In this document: piece after piece, positions 25,159 to 33,978 of the stretch
Numbering within the stretch: position 1 is the first letter of the stretch
Layout: each line of letters starts with the position of its first letter
Origin: Beta vulgaris subsp. vulgaris
Lineage: Eukaryota > Streptophyta > Magnoliopsida > Caryophyllales > Amaranthaceae
DNA: 64,000 nt
Direction: 5' to 3'
NCBI RefSeq assembly: GCF_026745355.1
Contig: NC_079206.1
Span: 6,345,044 to 6,409,043, forward strand
The notes under the pieces: generated by a model
What the model saw: only the letters and a program-made list of their open reading frames with translations
The model's database searches: none
What the model was told of the DNA's origin: nothing
Made by a program: the position numbers and the translations under genes

Positions 25159-25850
25159 TAAACATATCGTGAGCATATAAAACTAGCTGCTTAAGATTAC
25201 GAAAGTTCAGCCAACAAAAAACATTATACTACACGCACCGCACATGCAAAAAATGCTAATACTAATTAGTTAAACTACTCATTCAGATGAATCAAACAAG
25301 ACCCCACATGACATTTTTTCTTATATATTGAGAAGAATTTAAGAAATTCTCTGTAATTGTAAACAATGTCAAAACTCTAAGTGATAAAACCAAAAAAATT
25401 CAGAGAAAATATCAAATGATTTAGGCAATAATGATTTTTAAGATTTGAAATCGACTCTTATCTATTACTTTCTCTTGTAGCTCTTCATAGACATTACCGG
25501 TTATTGAGTAAAGCATATGTTTGAGAATCAAACTTAGCTTGTTACACTTATCATGTAAAAAGAAAAGCTTTGTGAGATAGATTTTTAGAAATGGCATCCA
25601 TTAATATATAAAAATTACCTTTAAAGTGTAAAATCTGTGTTCCATGCATTATAAATTTAAGTAATGATAGATCAATGTTGTGGCATAATCCTCTACTTAA
25701 CATGTACTTATGTTACAAAACCTAGCTATCTCTAAACTCTTCTGAATCGAGAGATTAAGAGATATATACATATAATGACCTGTAATGTTTTTTCTTGATG
25801 TTAAATAAAGGAATTTATCTTATAAGAAATAGCCTACTTTTAAATTAAAA

Positions 25851-26114
25851 CTAGTCATTAGGCCCGGGCTATGCGCCGGGTAAGAAAATATTTTATTTAT
25901 TGATATAATATTTTATGATAATAACACTAAATACAACTTAGCCTAGTGGTTAAAACTTTAATATATATACTTGAGGTCTTGGGATCAAACTTTATATTAT
26001 GCAATTTCTTAATTTTTTTATTGTACATTGATTACATGAACTAAAACTTCCTAGGGAGAGCGCCATGTGACACAGTTTCTTGTTTTCGCACGCCTTTTAA
26101 TATATTTGTATAGA
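25851..26114 (-). mobile_element. Short Helitron (264 bp) with tRNA-like internal promoter boxes
   Basis: On the minus strand it starts TCTATACAAATATATT after A. It ends with a hairpin of CCCGG arms around GCGCATAG, then GACTAG followed by T. On the plus strand at about 25939, TAGCCTAGTGG fits the tRNA box A consensus. A box-B-like GGGATCAAAC follows about 40 bp later, suggesting a SINE head inside. Confidence 0.65.
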
Positions 26115-26509
26115 TTAGACAATTATAAGCTCATATTAAAAAGAAAATTAGCTCAATATTGACTAGGTTAATTTTTTTTCGTGACTAGTTTAATTCATTT
26201 AGTTACTATGTCTACTTTTATATTAAAATTAGACCGTCTCTTTTAATAGTTTTTGTATATAAAGAGAGATTACGTGCTATGATATATGTAAATGAGATTT
26301 GATCCAAATTTCGGATACTATCTCCACAAGACTTTAAGGATTTTTGCTAGGGTTTTAATTTACCGACTAGACTTGCATTCGATTGTATTGAAAATTTGTA
26401 TTATTAATACATATTGTATTAGTATATATATAACGTATTATTTAAATTATCTTAGATAGAATATTTGAGATGTGTAGATAAGTTATAAAAACTACTTATC
26501 AGATTCTTA

Positions 26510-26805
26510 GGCCTTGTTTGGTTGACAAAACAAATCATGGGAATTGCAAATTCCTAGGAAGTAGAAGTATATGAAGTTGTTTGGTTGGCAAAACCATGAG
26601 AATTTGCACTTCCTAGGAAGTTCTACTTCCTCCAAAATGGAGGAAGTTACTTACCTAGGTCCCCCTAGGTAAGTAGAGCTTCCCATAGGAAGTTCTACTT
26701 CCCATTATCAACCAAACACAATTTTACACTTCCTAGGAATTTCAAATACATGGAAAAAATAACTTCCTAAAAAGTATGACTTCCCATATCCAACCAAACA
26801 AGGCC
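26510..26805. mobile_element. Tourist-like MITE (PIF/Harbinger)
   Basis: The perfect inverted ends GGCCTTGTTTGGTTG and CAACCAAACAAGGCC are flanked by TTA at 26507-26509 and 26806-26808. The interior is also largely self-complementary, with repeated CTTCCTAGGAAGT words. Confidence 0.9.
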
Positions 26806-26834
26806 TTACAACTTGCTCTTTCATTTTTATAAAA

Positions 26835-27355
26835 CTAGTTTTCTATGCACACGATGCATGCGTCGATTGTTTGAGTCTATTCTTAATAAATTTTCATCAA
26901 AATATAATTATAGAAGTATGATTTATAATTATTGGCATACAAACTACTATAATTTATAAAGTTTTTAGAAATTGAGATAAACATTTAGATGTAATTTGTA
27001 ATTTTTTTTTATTGAGTAATCATTTTTCTCATTATGTCAAGTTATTTTGTTAATGCTTATTTAGTTTATTATTGGAATTTTTGACCCATCTTTAAATTTG
27101 AAAATGATATGATTATACAAAATCTGAATATCCAATTAAGTATATATATTTATCTAAAGATAAAAAAGACATTTCATTGGGCTACACCATAACTCCCCTT
27201 GACTTAGGTCATGTTCTCCCCAGCTTATTTTCGGTTTCGTCAAGTTCAGTTCTGGACAATACTTTTACTCTCACATATCACTATTTATTTCAGTTCAATT
27301 CAATTCAGTTCAGTTGTTTTATGCCGAAGAGAACAAGCCCTAAATATAATAGAGA
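26835..27355 (-). mobile_element. Helitron (521 bp) with nested MITE
   Basis: On the minus strand the start TCTCTATTATATTTA follows an A. The 3' end has a hairpin-like GACGCATGCATCGTGTGCAT, then AAAACTAG followed by T. The termini match the Helitron at 15107-15614. A MITE at 27207-27340 lies just inside its 5' end. Confidence 0.7.
27207..27340. mobile_element. Tourist-like MITE nested in a Helitron
   Basis: The ends GGTCATGTTCTCCCCAGC and GAAGAGAACAAGCCC are inverted, with TTA on the left and TAA on the right (one flank mutated). It is the same family as 25005 and 28418. Confidence 0.6.
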
Positions 27356-28140
27356 TTTGTGAAAAATATGAATGATAATCAAATGGCAAATGACTAGGAA
27401 AAATAAAATTATCTTCCTTGCAATTTTCTCAAAGTTAGGCAAACGAATAAGAATAAATTAGTCAGTGCATTGGTACAGAACTGAATAGTGATCAGATTAA
27501 TACTGGATTAGACATTAAAGTGATTAGGCAATTTAATAGTTGAAATTTAAAAGTCAAGTTGATCATGATGAAGAACCGATAACTCTATGACTTGGAGATA
27601 AAAGATTATTTGAACTTTTATTTACAACTATATTCTGCTTAAAGTGAGCAATTTGGGCAGGAAAGTAGTGAGGCTTTTAAAGTGAAACAAAATCAAATAT
27701 TGTACTAATCATCCATTCTAATTTTCTTTTCTAGATCTTATCTAATTTCAATATTTTCCTTCCAAACCCTTCTTAATTGGAGCGTTTGTGTTCCATCTAA
27801 TTGGATTCATATCAATTTTTACCATATTAAGTTTGTAAAATTTTTTTTAGTATTCGTATGTAACTAAAAAATTAATCGTCAAAGTGAGCATTAGGTATTG
27901 TGAAAAAAAAATCAAACAAAAAGATAGTAATACGATAGATAAAAAAAATATTAGATGAAGTTGATGTCTTACTTGTTTCGAATTTTCTAACCTTTTAGCT
28001 CTTAGAGTAAGAATTATATACATTTACCATGAACTAATATGTTTTATTGATTCTTACGTCTACAAAATCCCTTATACGTCCTGTAAAGCATTTTTTTAAG
28101 TAGGGGTCAACTCATTCCTCTTGTCATAAAGTTGGAGTGT
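27356..28140. other. Intergenic, no gene recognised
   Basis: AT-rich; nothing supported. Confidence 0.5.
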
Positions 28141-28350
28141 TTCCTTAGTGTGTTCTACTTCATGTAACATACTATGAAAAAAGTAACAAATGCATCGTAT
28201 AAGATTTGATCACATGACTTTAACCTTATTTACTGAAATTGTAACCACTAAACTAGGTGATATTTGGTGTAACCATTTTAAAGCAAATAATTAATAAATG
28301 AAAAACATAAATACTTGGAGACCGGGGTAAAGCCCGGGCTTAAAAATTAG
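28140..28350 (+). mobile_element. Helitron 3' portion, same family as 25851
   Basis: The hairpin ACCGGGGTAAAGCCCGGGCT is followed by TTAAAAATTAG and T. Upstream, GTAACCACTAAACTAGG is the reverse of the tRNA-like block in the 25851 element. The 5' end could not be placed. Confidence 0.4.
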
Positions 28351-28417
28351 TTTAACAATCAAACATTGACATGTAACGTATATTATATTTTTTTATTAAT
28401 AATAGTATATGTACTAA

Positions 28418-28590
28418 GGTCCTGTTCTCTTCAGCATAAAACAACTGAACTGAACTGGATTGAATTGAACTGAACTGAAATGAATTGAACTTGACTAAAA
28501 TGAATAGTGATATGTGAGAGTAAAAGTATTGTTCAAAACTGAACTGAACTGAAATGAAATGAACTGAAAATAAGCTGGAGAGAACAGACC
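28418..28590. mobile_element. Tourist-like MITE rich in AACTGAACTGAA
   Basis: The ends GGTCCTGTTCTCTTCAGC and GCTGGAGAGAACAGACC are inverted with two mismatches, and there is TAA on the left and (A)TAA on the right. The interior is made of short CTGAA/TTGAA words. Confidence 0.75.
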
Positions 28591-29156
28591 ATAAAACCTT
28601 TACTCTCATACTATAAATTATGAGCAGATATTTGCTCCTCCTTTAGCATCACCCATCATTAAAACATTTCATTTTCTTCCTTAGATACAGACAAGGAAAA
28701 AAGAAATGGAAAGTCAATGATTTGAACTAGATAGAAGGTCAAGGATCAAGTTGGAAGAAGAATGCTGTCACTATTTTGGGTTTCTATAACTTAAGGAGTT
28801 AAGGACAAAGTGGAAAGACTTTGCATTTGTCCATTTACGTTCTTCGTTGTCTTGATAACGCAGAATTGTCGAGATATATACACAAGCTTTTTTGGAACAC
28901 TAAAGTAATACTTAAATGTTTTCACAAGAGGTTAAAACAAATTAAAAGAGCGTATGGTCTTGTAACTTTCCTAACCCATTAACAAATGCAAGTGAAAGTT
29001 TAAATCTCAAAAAATATCCAACATATGACCACAACTTTAGTGTTCGAGTCTTGCTTATTACTAATATTTCGTTCAACTGAACTTTAGCACATCACTATTG
29101 GCCATATCCTACATCCATACTTTGCTAATATGACCCTGTTGGCTGTTGTTAAAAGT
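28591..29156. other. Intergenic, no gene recognised
   Basis: No exon, RNA gene or complete element was recognised before the Copia/Mutator stack. Confidence 0.5.
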
Positions 29157-29169
29157 ATAATTAAAAGAT

Positions 29170-30271
29170 GAGAACGTATTGTGTCGGACTCGTCCGACCA
29201 TAATCTTGGTCGGACGACTTTCAGGTGGTTCCAATTTTTTTTCAGGTAGTCTTCATTTTTTTTCAGGTGGTTCCAATTTTTTTTCAGGTAGTCTTCATTT
29301 TGTTTTCAATTAGTCTTCTTTGTTTTTCAGTGGGTTTTTTGTGCTTCAGTTAGACTTACTTGAGTTTCAGTTGGTCTTTATTCTTTTTCAGGTAGTCTAC
29401 ATTTTTCTTCAGGTAGTCTTCATTTTGTTTCAGTTAATCCATTATTTCTTTCAGTTGGCCCATTACTGAAAGAAAAGAAAGTCTAACTGAAAGAAAAGAA
29501 AGTTTAACTGAAAGAACTGAAAGAAAAGAAAGTCTAACTGAAAGAAAAGAAAGTCCAACTGAAAGAAAAGAAAGTCCAACTGAAAGAAAACAAAGTCCAA
29601 CTGAAACAAAACAAAGTCTAACTGAAAAAAAACAAAGTCCAACTGAAAGAAAACAAAGTCCAACTGAAAGAAAACAAAGTCTAACTGAAAGAAAACAAAG
29701 TCTAACTAAAAGAAAACAAAGTCCAACTGAAAAGAAAACAAAACACTAACCTCGAGTTCAGGGCCATGTCATTCATACCCAAGCATTTCTCAAGTAGTTG
29801 AAGGAGATTTCTCAACTGAAAGAATCCTTAATTTGAGTTCAGGGCCATGTCTTCCACCACTTTTGGAATTAATAAAAACAACCATGGTAGATTCTCTATC
29901 TCACAACTTTCTCTCTCTCGTTCGCACATTTTCTCACATTTTCGCACAACTTTACTACTACTATGTCACAATCAGATTTAGCTACAGAGAAAGAATACCA
30001 GTAGCTGCAAAGGATAAGGAAGAGAAGAAAGGGGTGGGGGGAGGTATGGCTGAATAGCCGTGTACTCAATGTGGGGAATTTTCATCCACTTTCCTTTTCT
30101 AATTCTCCTTGTTAGCGACCTTTTCATCCTGGTGCGAGTATTGCCTTCTATGATTCTCAAGTTATATTCTGCTTGTTGGCGTTAAAGAGTGCGGGACGGT
30201 AAGAAGATGTATTGGGCTCAGCCCGTCTGACGGTAAACAATTCGTCAGACGGTCTGACCCAATACTTTCAC
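29170..30271 (+). mobile_element. Mutator-like non-autonomous element, copy 1 (1102 bp)
   Basis: It is flanked by the perfect 9-bp direct repeat TTAAAAGAT (29161-29169, 30272-30280), the length typical of Mutator superfamily elements. The ends GAGAACGTATTGTGTC and GACCCAATACTTTCAC are inverted with mismatches. Each end contains a nested palindrome, TCGGACTCGTCCGA on the left and CCGTCTGACG...CGTCAGACGG on the right. The left interior has TTTTCAGGTAGTCTTC words. The array at 29461-29740 repeats about 20-bp TCCAACTGAAAGAAAAGAAA units in the opposite sense. Positions 29750-30225 are a unique insert not found in copies 2 and 3. There is no transposase. Confidence 0.9.
29461..29740 (+). repeat. 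Tandem array of about 20-bp units within Mutator-like copy 1
   Basis: The units are variants of GTCCAACTGAAAGAAAAGAA. Opposite-strand frames reading repeated FFQLDF are a consequence of the repeat. The left third of the element carries the reverse-complement type words (CTTTTTCAGG, TTTCAGTTGG), so the element can form a long imperfect foldback. Confidence 0.9.
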
Positions 30272-30272
30272 T

Positions 30273-30438
30273 TAAAAGATATGTATTTATTTCAGTAAAG
30301 TTAGTTAGTTAGAGTTAGTTAGGATGCTACTCTATAAATAGACAAACTGTTAAGTCTATTACTAACTTTTACATTTGTAAGAATTCTATCTTTCTCTCTC
30401 AATAAACTTCCACATTTCTGAGCTCATTTGCTCCTTCA
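30273..30438 (+). repeat. Copia left LTR
   Basis: It matches 33806-33973 but lacks the first two bases and has an extra copy of a TTAGTTAG-type unit near 30310. A TATA-like CTATAAATAG lies at about 30332. It ends TTCA next to the primer binding site. Confidence 0.9.
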
Positions 30439-30452
30439 TGGTATCAGAGCCA
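30439..30452 (+). promoter_or_regulatory. Copia primer binding site
   Basis: TGGTATCAGAGCC immediately after the LTR is the plant initiator-methionine tRNA complement that primes minus-strand synthesis in Copia elements. The inverted pol segment joins it within the next few bases. Confidence 0.85.
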
Positions 30453-31384
30453 AGTGTTCTGCTGATGTATTATCACAATACAAAGTAATAGGCAGAGAGA
30501 TTGAAAGTTGCAAGTCTGTGAGTAAACCATGAACCCGGACTAACTCACTTGCGGCATTTGACATACTCCTATACTCAGCCTCTGTAGATGATTTGCTAAC
30601 TGAAGATTGCTTTTTGGTTTTCCATGAAACAAGATTAGAACCAATGAAGACAACATATGCACTTAGTGACCTGCTGCTGAATGTGCATGAACTCCAGTCA
30701 GAGTCACTATAAGCATGTACATTGAGAGTACTGTCTGCAGCATAATGTAATCCATAGTCTAAAGTCCCCTTCAGGTACTTAACAACATGCAAAGCTGCCT
30801 TTAGGTGTGGAACTCGAGGAGTGTGCATAAACTGGCTTAGATGTTGAACAACATAGGATAGATCTGGTCTTGTGATGCCAAGATATAAAAGTCTCCCAAC
30901 TAATCTCCTATAAACATCAGGTTCTTCTAAGAGATCTCCAGTTTCAGTACTCAATTTCAACCCAGTAGAGAGAGGAGCATTTACAGGGAAACATTCTTCC
31001 ATGCCAGTGTCAGTGAGAATGTCTTTAATGTACTTTTTCAGAGACATAAAAGTACCTTTACTAGATCTTGTGATTTTAACTCCAAGAAAATAATTTAATT
31101 CACCAAGATCTTTGATAGTAAAAAAAAAGCTAAGTCAAGAGCTTGTTTTACTTCATCAATTTGAAACAAGGAAGTCCCTGTGACCATCATGTCATCTACA
31201 TATATCAATATCACCAAGAACTCACCATGCTTTGTTCTTGTAAATAAAGAGTAATCTTGCTTGGACTGTTGAAAACCAATAGACAGAAGGAATCTAGTTA
31301 ATTCCTTGTTCCACTGCCTAGAAGCTTGTTTTAGGCCATACAATGACTTCTTAAGTCTGCAAACTTCTCCCTTTTGAGCCTTAG
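30452..31384 (-). pseudogene. Copia reverse transcriptase C-terminal half and RNase H (inverted)
   Basis: Read on the minus strand from 31384, the order is KSLYGLKQASRQWN, the RT catalytic ILIYVDDMMVTG, then ITRPDLSYVVQHLSQF, HLKAALHVVKYLKGT, and an RNase H with STEAEYRSM and LYCDNTSAEHLA. This is the standard Copia order. A run of nine A at 31120-31128 breaks the frame between the YVDD part and the downstream part. The reading ends by running into the complement of the primer binding site, so the last part of RNase H is missing at the inversion joint. Non-functional. Confidence 0.9.
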
Positions 31385-31516
31385 TGTAACACCCCGACCC
31401 ATACGGAGTCAAGTATATCGTCACCAATGCGCATCCAGGGCCAACAATTGTCCTCAATAACCAACACAAGTTCTTCCGGCGCATTTTGTCCTCACTCACG
31501 CGCACCCTGAGAAACT

Positions 31517-31568
31517 TCCCAGGAGGTCACCCATTTTGGACTACTCCTAGCCAAGCACGCTTAACTGT
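31517..31568 (-). ncRNA. 5S-rRNA-like segment in reversed LTR
   Basis: On the minus strand it contains GTTAAGCGTGCTTGGCT and later GGTGACCTCCTGGGAAGT, the 3' half of plant 5S rRNA with its internal Pol III control boxes. It is part of the TRIM LTR and is not a 5S gene. Confidence 0.8.
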
Positions 31569-32073
31569 GGAGTAACCAAGGAAATGAGCTCCCTAAAAGA
31601 AAGATGCATCTTGTTGGAATGAGTAGCCTGCTAAATCCCTTTGAAACAATCATGAGGGGTATTACATACACCCCCACTTGAGAACAGCAACGCCCTCGTT
31701 GCGCCTGAGGACTGCACATATTCGGCCACAATGACCTATGGGTCGCCCCAGCCTGGAAACTGATCACCGGAAACTCCATATATTCGGTCTAACGACCTCT
31801 AGGTCGTTCCATATGACAATGCAGTCCCAGAATCCTCCCCCACTAGGCGCTTAAGGACTCCTAATATTCGGCCTGACGACCTTAGGGTCGCCCCAACACG
31901 CGGTCGCTGGGTTGCTCTGATACCATTTGTAACACCCCGACCCATACGGAGTCAAGTATATCGTCATCCATGCGCATCCAGGGCCAACAACTGTCCTCAA
32001 TAACCAACACAAGTTCTTCCGGCGCATTTTGTCCTCACTCACGCGCACCCTGAGAAACATCCCAGGAGGTTTA

Positions 32074-32356
32074 TGTAATACCCCTCATGATTGTTTCAAA
32101 GGGATTTAACAGGCTACTCATTCCAACAAGATGCATCTTTCTTTTAGGGAGCTCATTTCCTTGGTTACTCCACAGTTAAGCGTGCTTGGCTGGGAGTAGT
32201 CCAGGGATGGGTGACCTCCTAGGAAGTTTCTCAGGGTGCGCGTGAGTGAGGACAAAATGCGCCGGAAGAACTTGTGTTGGTTATTGAGGACAGTTGTTGG
32301 CCCTAGATGCGCATTGGTGATGATATACTTGACTCCGTATGGGTCGGGGTGTTACA
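32074..32356 (+). repeat. Cassandra LTR, forward, 283 bp
   Basis: It runs TGTAATACCCCTCATG to GGTCGGGGTGTTACA. The 5S-like segment (GTTAAGCGTGCTTGGCTGGG to GATGGGTGACCTCC) is at about 32173-32228. It is followed by AATTA and then another complete LTR, so it behaves like a tandem solo LTR. Confidence 0.88.
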
Positions 32357-32361
32357 AATTA

Positions 32362-32905
32362 TGTAATACCCCTCATGATTGTTTCAAAGGGATTTAGCAG
32401 GCTACTCATTCCAACAAGATGCATCTTTCTTTTAGGGAACTCATTTCCTTGGTTACTCCACAGTTAAGCGTGCTTGGCTGGGAGTAGTTCAGGGATGGGT
32501 GACCTCCTGGGAAATTTCTCAGGGTGCGCGTGAGTGAGGACAAAATGCACCGGAAGAACTTGTGTTGGTTATTGAGGACAGTTGTTGGCCCTGGATGCGC
32601 ATTGGTGATGATATACTTGACTCCGTATGGGTCGGGGTGTTACAAATGGTATCAGAGCAACCCTGCGACCGCGTGTTGGGGCGACCCTAAGGTCGTCAGG
32701 CCGAATATTGGGAGTCCTCAAGCACCTAGTGGGGGAGGATTCTGGGGCTGCATTGTCATATGGAACGACCCAGAGGTCGTTAGACCGAATATCTGGAGTT
32801 TCCGGCGATCAGTTTCCAGGCTGGGGCGACCCACAAGTCGTTGTGGCCGAATATGTGGAGTCCTCAGGCGCAACGAGGGCGTTGCTGTTCTCAAGTGGGG
32901 GTGTA
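32362..32905 (+). repeat. Cassandra LTR (32362-32644) and internal region with primer binding site
   Basis: The complete LTR is followed by AA and TGGTATCAGAGC (32647-32658), the initiator tRNA primer site. A 261-bp non-coding interior ends in the purine tract CAAGTGGGGGTGTA. The 5S-like segment is at about 32461-32515. The reversed interior at 31667-31927 has the same length. Confidence 0.88.
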
Positions 32906-33152
32906 TGTAATACCCCTCACAACAAGATGCATCTTTCTTTTAGGGAGCTCATTTCCTTAGTTACTCCACAGTTAAGCGTGCTTGGCTGGTAGTAGTCCAG
33001 GGATGGGTGACCTCCTGGGAAGTTTCTCAGGGTGCGCGTGAGTGAGGACAAAATGCGCCGGAAGAACTTGTGTTGGTTATTGAGGACAGTTGTTGGCCCT
33101 GGATGCGCATTGGTGACGATATACTTGACTCCTTATGGGTCGGGGTGTTACA
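32906..33152 (+). repeat. Cassandra right LTR with internal deletion
   Basis: It is 247 bp instead of 283 bp. Bases between CCCCTCA and CAACAAGATGC are missing. The 5S-like segment at about 32968-33023 is retained. Confidence 0.85.
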
Positions 33153-33157
33153 CTTAG

Positions 33158-33690
33158 TATAACCTGCTGGTGGCAACATATATACCTCCTCATCCAAGAA
33201 ATCATGTAAGAAAGCGTTATTTACATCCAATTGACATAAAGACCAATTATGGACAGTAGCTAAAGCAATCACAATTCTGACAGTTGCTAGCTTAGCAACA
33301 GGTGAAAAAGTTTGAGTGAAGTCTTGACCCTCTACCTGTTGATATCCAATAGCTACTAATTATAATCTAGCCTTATGTCTCTCTATGGTTCCATCAGGTT
33401 TAAGTTTAGTTTTATAAACCCACTTAGAACCTATAGCTTTCTTTCCACTTGGTAAAACAGTTAAGTCCCAAGTCTCATTTTCTTCAAGAGCCTTAAGCTC
33501 TTTATTCATAGCTTCTATCCAATGAGGATCATTCTTAGCCTGATGATAGTACTTAGGTTCAACAATGTGACAAGAGTTAACAGCAAAGGATTGTGATTCA
33601 GAACTAGAAGATGTTGTATGATTAGTGGTATGAGGTATATATGTGTTAACAAAATCAGTTAGTTTGACTGATGGTATTCTTACTACTGCA
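33158..33690 (-). pseudogene. Copia integrase-RT linker and reverse transcriptase N-terminal part (inverted)
   Basis: On the minus strand the order is NDPHWIEAMNKELKALEENE, GSKWVYKTKLKPDGTIERHK, then after an 11-bp frame-breaking insertion at about 33357-33367 the block [18 protein letters not shown] and [20 protein letters not shown]. This is the RT start that leads into 31384 across the Cassandra insertion. The frame opens at the inversion joint near 33690. Confidence 0.88.
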
Positions 33691-33810
33691 CATATTTCAA
33701 CCAAGCAACAGCTAGCTGATGTTCTTACAAAAGCTCTTGCATCTCCTCAACATTCTGCTATTTGTTCCAAGCTTGGACTTGTATCTCAGTCCAGCTTGAA
33801 GGGGGTGTAA
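33691..33810 (+). pseudogene. Copia pol C-terminal tail, original orientation
   Basis: The frame HISTKQQLADVLTKAL to LKGGV and stop is the conserved Copia pol end. It overlaps a polypurine tract (GAAGGGGG) and the first bases of the right LTR. It lies on the plus strand, opposite to the rest of pol, which marks the right inversion joint. Confidence 0.88.
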
Positions 33811-33973
33811 AAGATATGTATTTATTTCAGTAAAGTTAGTTAGTTAGAATGCTACTCTATAAATAGACAAGCTGTTAAGTCTATTACTAACTTTTACATT
33901 TGTAAGAATTCTATCTTTCTCTTTCTTTCTCTCTCAATAAACTTCCACATTTCTGAGCTCATTTGCTCCTTCA
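33806..33973 (+). repeat. Copia right LTR
   Basis: 168 bp, TG...CA, with the extra pyrimidine run TTTCTTTCTC absent from the left LTR. It is followed by the TSD ATAAT. Confidence 0.9.
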
Positions 33974-33978
33974 ATAAT

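Larger units (their letters stand above)
31385..33152. mobile_element. Palindromic Cassandra-type TRIM composite carrying 5S-like LTRs
   Basis: The insertion in the Copia RT is flanked by the 5-bp repeat CTTAG (31380-31384, 33153-33157). The Copia reading frame (GYTK then AQKGEV) is continuous when it is taken out. Layout: reversed LTR 31385-31666, reversed interior 31667-31927, truncated reversed LTR 31928-32071, forward LTR 32074-32356, spacer AATTA, forward LTR 32362-32644, forward interior 32645-32905, forward LTR 32906-33152 (about 36 bp deleted). Both outer ends are the 3' end of the LTR (GGTGTTACA), so the unit is head-to-head. Each LTR contains a 5S-rRNA-like segment, the hallmark of Cassandra. 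There are no genes. Confidence 0.88.
29162..33973 (+). mobile_element. Copia-type LTR retrotransposon, internally inverted and nested
   Basis: The 5-bp TSD ATAAT lies at 29157-29161 and 33974-33978. The right LTR is 33806-33973 (168 bp, TGTAAAAGATATG to GCTCCTTCA). The left LTR is 30273-30438 (166 bp) and lacks the initial TG; a Mutator-like element (29170-30271) sits at its left edge. The primer binding site TGGTATCAGAGCC follows directly at 30439. The coding core (about 30452-33690) lies on the opposite strand from the LTRs. The pol C-terminus and polypurine stretch (33691-33805) are again on the plus strand. Gag, protease and integrase are not seen. The LTRs differ mainly by 10-bp indels. 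The element is dead. Confidence 0.88.

Noticed and set aside
29463..29663. Open frame with repeated FFQLDF
   Set aside because: It is a product of the 20-bp array in the Mutator-like element; the same occurs at 50914-51132.
31561..32992. Open frames of 69-136 codons across the Cassandra block
   Set aside because: They read through non-coding LTR and interior sequence; the apparent repeat of one peptide start is due to repeated LTRs.
31517..33023. 5S rRNA genes
   Set aside because: Only the 3' part of 5S is present, always inside LTRs that end TG...CA, so these are Cassandra LTR parts and not 5S genes.
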